Shown here: piece by piece, positions 7,074-12,659 of the stretch
Numbering within the stretch: the stretch's first letter is position 1
How the letters are laid out: the number at the start of each line of letters is the position of its first letter
Assembly (NCBI GenBank): GCA_900769795.1
Contig: CAAGHZ010000048.1
Span: 1 to 14,138 of the forward strand
DNA length: 14,138 nt
From: Clostridia bacterium
GTDB taxonomy: Bacteria > Bacillota > Clostridia > Monoglobales > Monoglobaceae
Reading direction: 5' to 3'
Translations under genes and position numbers: made by a program
The notes under the pieces: model-generated
Database searches by the model: none
What the model was told of the DNA's origin: nothing
The model's input: the letters and a program-made list of their open reading frames with translations, nothing else

Positions 7074-9128
7074 GTGATGATTTTGCAGAGTACAGATATA
7101 CGCTATCTCAAAGGAATAGGAGAAAAACGCGCCGAGCTTTTTAATAAGCTAGGCGTGTTTAATGTGGGCGATTTGCTCAGGTACCTGCCAAGGGGATACG
7201 AAGACCGTACCGATATCCGTGATATATGTGATGTAGAAGATGGAGAAAGTGTTTGCATAAGAGCAACGCTGGCGGGCGGGATTCGCTCTTTCAGGGCAAG
7301 AACAGGCTCTCGTGTTATACAAACAAGAGTGAGTGATGGTACAGGCGTTATGAACCTTACATGGTTTAATGCCCCCTATACAGAAAAAGCCCTGAGGGGA
7401 GACGAAAACTTTGTCTTTTTTGGCAAGGTTTCAAGACGCGGAGCAATGTTTGAGATGATAAATCCCCTGATTGAGTCAGAGCATCTTGCAGGACAAAAGA
7501 CGGGTAAGATAGTGCCAATATATCCTTGCACAAAGGGGCTGACTCAACAGAATATCCGTGGTGCAGTAAGTAGCGCTCTCGAAAATCTTGGTGAGCCAAT
7601 ATCCGATGTAATCCCCAAGGCTATGCGTGATAAGTATATGCTCTTATCGGCAGGGGAAGCGATAGACAAAATTCATAACCCTGTAGATTTTGACAGTTTT
7701 GACGAGGCAAGGCGTACTCTTGCCTTTGAGGAGTTTCTTATTCTTCAAGCAGGGGTTGCTACGGCAAAGCAATATAATATGCAAAAACTTGCATCCCCTG
7801 TTGCGGATGTAAAGTGCATGGCGGATTTTGCAAAAAGTTTGCCCTTTGAACTGACAAATGCACAGAAGAGAACGATAAACGAGATTGCATCAGATTTAAA
7901 GAAGTCTGTGCCGATGAACAGACTTGTTCAGGGTGACGTAGGCTCGGGTAAAACAATTGTTGCTGCGGCGGCTATGTATGCTACGGCAAAAGAGGGGTAT
8001 GCGGCAGTTATGATGGCACCCACAGAAGTTCTTGCAAAGCAGCATATGAATGGTCTGTCCCGGATTTTTGAGCCTCTTGGCATAAAAACTGCGTTTCTCA
8101 GCGGTAGCCAAAAGGCGTCTGAGAGAAAAAGCAACATGGAAATGATAGAAAGCGGAGAGGCAAAGGTCATTGTCGGTACCCACGCGTTGATTACGGGTAA
8201 AGTGAATATACCAAAACTCAATCTTGCCATAACGGATGAGCAACATCGTTTTGGTGTAAGGCAAAGGACGTCTCTCGGCGGAGGAGGGGGAGTACATACA
8301 CTTGTTATGACAGCCACGCCTATACCGAGAACTTTATCTTTGATTATGTATGGAGATTTGGATATATCAATTATAGACGAGTTGCCTCCCGGAAGAAAAC
8401 CGGTTTCTACTATTGCAGTTTCAGAAAGCCAAAGAAAAAAGGTGGAGCAGTTTGTCCTTAAAAAACTTGATGAGGGCAGACAGGCATACTTTATATGTCC
8501 TCTTGTGGAAGAGTCGGAGGCAATCGACGCCAATGCGGTAAGCGAATATCTTGCAGAACTTAAATCGGGGGTATATAAAAACAGAAAAATCGCGGCTCTC
8601 CACGGTAAAATGAAGCCTGCCGAAAAGGATGAGGTAATGGGTAAATTTGCATCGGGCGAGATAGAAGTTTTAGTTGCCACAACTGTTGTAGAGGTTGGCG
8701 TGGATGTGCCAAATGCAACGGTAATGGTGATAGAAAATGCCGAAAGATTTGGCCTTTCTCAACTCCATCAGTTAAGAGGAAGAGTCGGCAGAGGAGAGCA
8801 TCAGTCATATTGCGTTATGACATACAAAAGTTCGGGCGAAACTGCAACAGAGCGTATGAAGATAATGTGTGAGACCAACGATGGTTTTAAGATATCAGAA
8901 AAGGATTTGGAACTAAGGGGACCGGGTGAGTTTTTAGGTACTCGTCAGCATGGTCTGCCTGCAATGAAGGTTGGCAATCTGATGAGTGATATGCAGATAT
9001 TAAGAGATGCTCATGATGCAGCGCAAGAAATTTTAGAGTGCGACCCAAGGTTGGAAGACATAGAAAATCAAGAGTTGAAACAACGAATAAACAAAGAGAT
9101 GGAGCAACTCGGCGGAGTTCTGAATTAA
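7074..9128 (+). CDS. recG: ATP-dependent DNA helicase RecG
   Basis: RecG is a superfamily 2 DNA translocase that remodels stalled replication forks and branch-migrates Holliday junctions. The 684-residue length and domain order are standard: N-terminal segment with YLKGIGEKRAELFNKLGV, a wedge/OB domain (about 60-150), then the helicase core with Walker A GDVGSGKT (287-294), DEQH box (388-391), TATPIPRT (413-420), ALHGKMKPAEKD, ATTVVEVGVDVPNA and QLRGRVGRG (566-574). The C-terminus has the RecG-specific ELRGPGEFLGTRQHGLP. GAGGAG at 7061-7066 serves either GTG 7074 (7-base spacing) or ATG 7077 (10-base spacing); the two differ by one residue. It follows fakA by 23 bases, as in related Firmicutes, and is followed immediately by a terminator. 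Confidence 0.96.
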   Translation: MMILQSTDIRYLKGIGEKRAELFNKLGVFNVGDLLRYLPRGYEDRTDIRDICDVEDGESVCIRATLAGGIRSFRARTGSRVIQTRVSDGTGVMNLTWFNAPYTEKALRGDENFVFFGKVSRRGAMFEMINPLIESEHLAGQKTGKIVPIYPCTKGLTQQNIRGAVSSALENLGEPISDVIPKAMRDKYMLLSAGEAIDKIHNPVDFDSFDEARRTLAFEEFLILQAGVATAKQYNMQKLASPVADVKCMADFAKSLPFELTNAQKRTINEIASDLKKSVPMNRLVQGDVGSGKTIVAAAAMYATAKEGYAAVMMAPTEVLAKQHMNGLSRIFEPLGIKTAFLSGSQKASERKSNMEMIESGEAKVIVGTHALITGKVNIPKLNLAITDEQHRFGVRQRTSLGGGGGVHTLVMTATPIPRTLSLIMYGDLDISIIDELPPGRKPVSTIAVSESQRKKVEQFVLKKLDEGRQAYFICPLVEESEAIDANAVSEYLAELKSGVYKNRKIAALHGKMKPAEKDEVMGKFASGEIEVLVATTVVEVGVDVPNATVMVIENAERFGLSQLHQLRGRVGRGEHQSYCVMTYKSSGETATERMKIMCETNDGFKISEKDLELRGPGEFLGTRQHGLPAMKVGNLMSDMQILRDAHDAAQEILECDPRLEDIENQELKQRINKEMEQLGGVLN

Positions 9129-9159
9129 AAAAGCTCGCAGTTTTTACTGCGAGCTTTTT
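9128..9159 (+). terminator. Strong intrinsic terminator after recG, likely bidirectional
   Basis: A 14-bp perfect stem: 9128-9141 pairs with 9146-9159 around a TTTT loop, with an AAAAA left flank and TTTTT right flank. The stem starts at the last base of the recG stop codon. The matching A and T tracts mean it can act on both strands. Confidence 0.93.
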
Positions 9160-9160
9160 G

Positions 9161-9277
9161 CTATTTTTGTTCTGTGTAGGGAGCCTTTAAATCGGTTAAA
9201 CCTAAAATATAATCTGTTGATACATTATAATATTTTGCAAGCGAAATAAAAACCGCAGTGACATCACTGCGGGTTTT
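9161..9277 (-). pseudogene. Relic of an XRE/Cro-type HTH regulator (C-terminal part only)
   Basis: On the minus strand a frame of 38 codons ends at TAG (9163-9161) and encodes FISLAKYYNVSTDYILGLTD followed by LKAPYTEQK. The LAKYYNVSTDYILGLTD segment is the characteristic end of the HTH_3/XRE domain (last helix plus the STDYLLG turn) of Gram-positive regulators. There is no start codon, and two TAA codons lie just upstream in the frame. The recognition helices are missing, and the first 10 or so codons coincide with the tcdA terminator hairpin, so they may not be homologous. I infer the decayed 3' end of a regulator gene once placed between recG and tcdA. A chance match is possible but the motif is long and ordered. 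Confidence 0.6.
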
Positions 9278-9279
9278 TT
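9249..9279. terminator. Bidirectional terminator overlapping the tcdA stop codon
   Basis: CCGCAGTG (9253-9260) pairs with CACTGCGG (9265-9272), loop ACAT, flanked by an A-run (9248-9252) and a T-run (9274-9279). It reads as an intrinsic terminator on both strands. For the leftward tcdA the stop codon TGA (9266-9264) lies at the loop edge, so the last codons form one arm of the stem. Confidence 0.85.
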
Positions 9280-9989
9280 ATTATATCCTTTATAACTTCT
9301 CCTGCGATAATCAGGCCTGCAACCGATGGCACAAAGGCAACGCTTCCGGGTGTCTGACGTTTTTTGTGAGAGGAGGCATCCTCAGTAGTATCCTCCAATG
9401 GTACAATGGGGACTTCTTTAGAGTATACTACTTTAAGTTTGTAAATCCCTCGTTTTTTCAGTTCATGTCGCATTACCTTGGCAAGAGGGCAAACAGATGT
9501 TTTAAAAATATCCGTTACCTCAAAAGCGGTAGGGTCAAGTTTGTTGCCTGTACCCATAGAACTGATTATGGGCACGCCTGCCGCCTTTGCGCAGACAACC
9601 AATTCAAGTTTAGCGGTTACGGTGTCTATAGCGTCAACTATATAATCGTATTTGTTAAAGTCAAATTCTTTTGAGTTTTCAGGCAGAAAAAAGGTGTTGT
9701 ACGTTCTGACGTCTATATCAGGGTTGATTTGCAAAACCCTCTCTTTTGCAACCTCTGTTTTATATCTGCCAATTGTGTCTTCTGTTGCGATAAGTTGCCT
9801 GTTTATATTGCTTACAGATACTTTGTCATCGTCTATCAAATCAAGAGTGCCAACGCCACTGCGAGCAAGGGCTTCGACAACATAGCTGCCGACGCCGCCT
9901 ATGCCAAAGACGGCTACTCTTGAAGAACTTAGTTTATCCAAAGCGGATTTGCCGAGCAAAAGTTCGGTTCTTGAAAATCTATCATCCAT
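9264..9989 (-). CDS. tcdA: tRNA threonylcarbamoyladenosine dehydratase TcdA (ThiF/E1-like)
   Basis: E1-like ThiF-superfamily enzyme of the TcdA/CsdL type, which uses ATP to cyclise t6A at tRNA position 37 to ct6A. From the chosen start it has 241 residues. Seen: FSRTELLLGKSALDKL, nucleotide-binding GIGGVGS (29-35) with LIDDD closing the strand, NINRQ (61-65) contacting ATP in the family, DAIDTVTAKLELV, SSMGTGNKLDPT and CPLAKVMRHELKKRGI, then TPGSVAFVPSVAGL near the C-terminus. ATG at 9989 is preferred because GGAG lies 8 bases upstream (9998-10001) and homology begins there; the longer frame to 10070 would run into ispDF. The gap to the ispDF stop is 19 bases, so the two are co-transcribed. 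TcdA is the best fit among ThiF relatives because no ThiS/MoaD gene is near. Confidence 0.9.
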   Translation of the reverse strand: MDDRFSRTELLLGKSALDKLSSSRVAVFGIGGVGSYVVEALARSGVGTLDLIDDDKVSVSNINRQLIATEDTIGRYKTEVAKERVLQINPDIDVRTYNTFFLPENSKEFDFNKYDYIVDAIDTVTAKLELVVCAKAAGVPIISSMGTGNKLDPTAFEVTDIFKTSVCPLAKVMRHELKKRGIYKLKVVYSKEVPIVPLEDTTEDASSHKKRQTPGSVAFVPSVAGLIIAGEVIKDIIKNPQ

Positions 9990-10008
9990 TTTTTTATCTC
10001 CAAATTTT

Positions 10009-11184
10009 TTACATCTCAATTGTGCATACTGCCTCGGCGGCAAGGCCTTCGCCTCTGCCGCAAAAGCCAAGTTTTTCTGTGGTGGTGGCTTTTATGTTAA
10101 TGCACTCTCTTGGCAGATTTAAAACTCTGCTGACTTCATCAATCATATCAGGGATATGTGGTGCCATTTTTGGAGACTGTGCGATTATAGTTGCATCTAT
10201 GTTTATAACTGATGCACCATTTTCTCTCAACAAGTCTGCAACTGCCGCAAGAAGTTTTTTGCTATCTGCACCCTTCCACTTGTTATCTGTGTCGGGGAAG
10301 TGCTTGCCAATGTCACCAAGTGCAGCGGCACCCAGCATAGCATCCATAATTGCGTGGAGCAATACGTCTGCGTCTGAGTGACCGAGGAGACCGAGTTCGT
10401 AGGGGATTTCCACCCCACCTATGATTAACGCTATGCCTTCAACAAGTTTATGAACATCATAGCCAAAACCAACTCGCATTTTTTTATCTCCTTGTCTGCC
10501 TTTTATAATCCCCTCTGCTAAAATTAAGTCATCAGGGGTCGTAATCTTAATGTTGGAGGAAGAACCCTCTATAATTTTTATCTTAACACCCATATTTTCG
10601 CACAGGGCACAGTCATCTGTGACAGACAAATGATTTGCCTCTGCCCTGTTATGTGCAAGGCGCAAAATATCTGTCTTAAAACCTTGAGGAGTCTGGATTG
10701 AATATAGAGAGGTGCGGTCGTGTGTGCCTGCAATAAAGCCGTCATCTGTTGCCTCTTTTAAAGTGTCCTTTACAGGGATTCCGAGAGCCGCTGCATCGGT
10801 GTCATAGAGTGCCTTTGCGACAAAATTAATTTGCTCAGGTGTTACAAAGGGTCTTGCACCATCGTGAATCAAAACAAGTTCACCTTTGATTTCTTCAAGA
10901 CCGAGACGGACTGAGGCTTGTCTTGTTTCTCCGCCACAAATGACGGATACAACCTTTTTGATGTTATATTTTTTTGTCATATCAAGGATGGTAGGGATAT
11001 CCTCGGGTTTTGTAACAACTATAACCTCGTCTATTTCATCTGCGGCATCAAAGGCAGAAAGAGTGCGGACAATAACGGGGATGCCCCCAACGGATATAAA
11101 TTGCTTAGAGATGTCCGATTTCATTCTTGTGCCGCTACCTGCCGCTGCGATTATGGCAGATGTAAGTTTATGGTTATCTATCAT
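10009..11184 (-). CDS. ispDF: Bifunctional IspD-IspF (MEP pathway cytidylyltransferase / cyclodiphosphate synthase)
   Basis: 391-residue fusion catalysing steps 3 and 5 of the non-mevalonate isoprenoid pathway: CTP + MEP to CDP-ME (IspD), and CDP-ME-2-phosphate to MEcPP (IspF). IspD, residues 1 to about 230: AAAGSGTRM (13-21) with R20 and SKQF K27, the catalytic pair at the same numbers as in E. coli, plus VLIHDGARPFV and SLYSIQTPQGF. IspF starts at M236: FGYDVHKL with zinc ligands D243 and H245, then GHSDADVLLH with H277, offset exactly 235 from E. coli D8, H10, H42. The linker between domains is only about five residues (QGDKK). The start ATG at 11184 has no clear ribosome binding site, so coupling to radA (17-base gap) is likely. 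An internal ribosome binding site precedes M236. Confidence 0.95.
   Translation of the reverse strand: MIDNHKLTSAIIAAAGSGTRMKSDISKQFISVGGIPVIVRTLSAFDAADEIDEVIVVTKPEDIPTILDMTKKYNIKKVVSVICGGETRQASVRLGLEEIKGELVLIHDGARPFVTPEQINFVAKALYDTDAAALGIPVKDTLKEATDDGFIAGTHDRTSLYSIQTPQGFKTDILRLAHNRAEANHLSVTDDCALCENMGVKIKIIEGSSSNIKITTPDDLILAEGIIKGRQGDKKMRVGFGYDVHKLVEGIALIIGGVEIPYELGLLGHSDADVLLHAIMDAMLGAAALGDIGKHFPDTDNKWKGADSKKLLAAVADLLRENGASVINIDATIIAQSPKMAPHIPDMIDEVSRVLNLPRECINIKATTTEKLGFCGRGEGLAAEAVCTIEM
10477..10493 (-). promoter_or_regulatory. Internal ribosome binding site and ATG for the IspF half of ispDF
   Basis: On the minus strand AAGGAG (10493-10488) stands 8 bases before an ATG (10479-10477) that is in frame and is the natural first codon of IspF. 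The 15-base stretch from GGAG through this ATG is identical to the one that starts tcdA (10001-9987). A separate 156-residue IspF could be made from it. Confidence 0.6.
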
Positions 11185-11201
11185 AAATAATCAATCCAAT
11201 T

Positions 11202-12560
11202 CTAAAAAATATCGTTTATTACTTCGCTGATATTGTTGTATGCACTTACTTTTATTTTGTCAAACTTCCTGAGTTTTGCTGCGTTTGCCGCAGGAATAAG
11301 ACATCTTTCAAAACCGAGTTTTTCTGCTTCTGCAATACGGTTTTCGATATAACTTGAAGAACGAAGTTCGCCCGAGAGACCAATCTCGCCTATTGCAACA
11401 ATACCACTGTCGATGGGTTTGTTGCGATAACTCGATGCAATGGCAAGAAAGATTCCCATATCAATAGAAGGCTCAACCATTTTGATTCCGCCTACAACGT
11501 TTACATACACATCATAAGAGCCAATGTGCATTCCTATACGCTTGTCCATAACTGCAAGCATAATAAGTACTCTTGATAAATCTATGCCTGTAGACATTCG
11601 TCGGGGATTGCCAAAATTGCTTTGTGAGGTAAGTGCCTGAACTTCTGCAAGGACGGGGCGCGTGCCCTCCATAGTACAGATTATACAAGAACCGGGTTCG
11701 CCAAGAGGTCTGCCGGACAGCATAGCAGAGGAAGGGTCAGGGATTTCCTCAAGGCCTGTGCCGCTCATCTCAAACACACCGATTTCATTTGTAGAGCCAA
11801 AACGGTTTTTGATTGCACGCAGTATACGAAAGGCACGGTGTCTGTCGCCTTCAAAATACAAAACGCAGTCTACGATATGTTCAAGTATTTTCGGGCCCGC
11901 AATAGAGCCTTCTTTGGTAACGTGGCCGACCAGAAATGTTGCGATTGACTGCTCTTTTGCGATGCGCATTAAGGTGGCGGCTGTATCACGAATCTGGGTG
12001 ACGCTGCCTGCCGCAGGGGTGATTTCGGGATTAAACATAGTCTGCACCGAGTCAACAATCAAAACGTCAGGTTTTTCTTTTAAGATACACTTAGTAATCA
12101 CTGCCATATTTGTCTCGGTAAAAATCTTCAGGTTATCTGTTGTCACACCAAGTCTGTCGGCACGGAGTTTAATCTGTCTCTGGGATTCCTCGCCTGATAC
12201 GTAGAGCACCTTGCGGGATGCACCAAGATGCTGACAAATCTGCAAAAGAATTGTAGATTTACCGATTCCGGGATCGCCGCCAATCAAGACGAGCGAGCCT
12301 TTTACAAGACCTCCGCCCAGGACTCTGTCAAGTTCTAAAAGCCCTGTGTGTATGCGTTCATCCTCGGTTGTTGATATTTCTGATAAAACTTTAGGTGGCT
12401 CAGAGGAAACTGAAAAAGCAGTACCGGCAGTCTGTTTGGGTGCAGAGAGGATTTGTTCCTCGTACATAGTGTTCCATGCACCACATCCGGGGCATTTGCC
12501 ATTCCATTTAGGGGATTCGTTTCCACATTCTGAGCATACAAAAACAGTTTTTTGTTTCAT
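11202..12560 (-). CDS. radA: DNA repair protein RadA (Sms)
   Basis: RadA is a RecA-like ATPase and DnaB-type helicase that drives branch migration during homologous recombination. The 452-residue protein has a C4 zinc finger (C9, C12, C23, C26; CSECGN...CPGCGAW), Walker A GDPGIGKST (95-103), Walker B LIVD (167-170), the RadA-specific KNRFG motif (251-255), and a C-terminal Lon-protease-like domain with RVLIMLAVMDKR and AIGEIGLSGELR. The start is ATG at 12560 with GAAAGG (12571-12576) upstream; a TTG at 12578 is in frame but lies on the ribosome binding site. radA is the first gene of the leftward radA-ispDF-tcdA unit. In many Firmicutes radA neighbours clpC, disA and ispD, so the link to ispD is conserved. 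Confidence 0.96.
   Translation of the reverse strand: MKQKTVFVCSECGNESPKWNGKCPGCGAWNTMYEEQILSAPKQTAGTAFSVSSEPPKVLSEISTTEDERIHTGLLELDRVLGGGLVKGSLVLIGGDPGIGKSTILLQICQHLGASRKVLYVSGEESQRQIKLRADRLGVTTDNLKIFTETNMAVITKCILKEKPDVLIVDSVQTMFNPEITPAAGSVTQIRDTAATLMRIAKEQSIATFLVGHVTKEGSIAGPKILEHIVDCVLYFEGDRHRAFRILRAIKNRFGSTNEIGVFEMSGTGLEEIPDPSSAMLSGRPLGEPGSCIICTMEGTRPVLAEVQALTSQSNFGNPRRMSTGIDLSRVLIMLAVMDKRIGMHIGSYDVYVNVVGGIKMVEPSIDMGIFLAIASSYRNKPIDSGIVAIGEIGLSGELRSSSYIENRIAEAEKLGFERCLIPAANAAKLRKFDKIKVSAYNNISEVINDIF
11235..11263 (-). promoter_or_regulatory. Possible internal promoter in the 3' end of radA
   Basis: On the minus strand: TTGACA (11263-11258), 17-base spacer, TACAAC (11240-11235). The -35 is a perfect consensus, but the -10 is poor (4 of 6) and the sequence is radA coding. 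If real it would feed ispDF and tcdA independently of radA. Confidence 0.25.
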
Positions 12561-12591
12561 AATAGTATTGCCTTTCAAAAATCTTTATTAT

Positions 12592-12620
12592 AGTATAGCA
12601 TAATCGATTTGTTTTGTCTA
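12592..12620 (-). promoter_or_regulatory. Sigma-A-type promoter with extended -10 for radA-ispDF-tcdA
   Basis: On the minus strand: -35 TAGACA (12620-12615), 17-base spacer, -10 TATACT (12597-12592), with TG one base before the -10. The layout and both hexamers equal those of the yhaO promoter at 1719-1747. The -35 starts one base past the T-run of the upstream gene's terminator, and the radA start lies about 31 bases after the -10. Confidence 0.8.
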
Positions 12621-12650
12621 TAAAAAAAGATGCCCTCAAACGGGGCATCT
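12621..12650 (-). terminator. Intrinsic terminator of the glycoside-hydrolase-like gene
   Basis: On the minus strand AGATGCCC (12650-12643) pairs with GGGCATCT (12635-12628) around a seven-base loop, followed by a run of Ts (12628-12622). It begins 10 bases after the stop codon of the leftward gene and separates it from the radA promoter. Confidence 0.92.
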
Positions 12651-12659
12651 CTTATTAAC

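Noticed and set aside
7928..8680. 250-codon open frame on the minus strand within recG.
   Set aside because: It is antisense to the conserved helicase core, has Pro/Ser/Leu-rich low-complexity character and shows no recognisable domain; it is a shadow frame.
9990..10070. Longer tcdA reading frame beginning inside ispDF.
   Set aside because: The extra 27 residues (antisense-free but overlapping the IspF C-terminus) have no ribosome binding site; ATG 9989 has GGAG 8 bases upstream and matches the family start.
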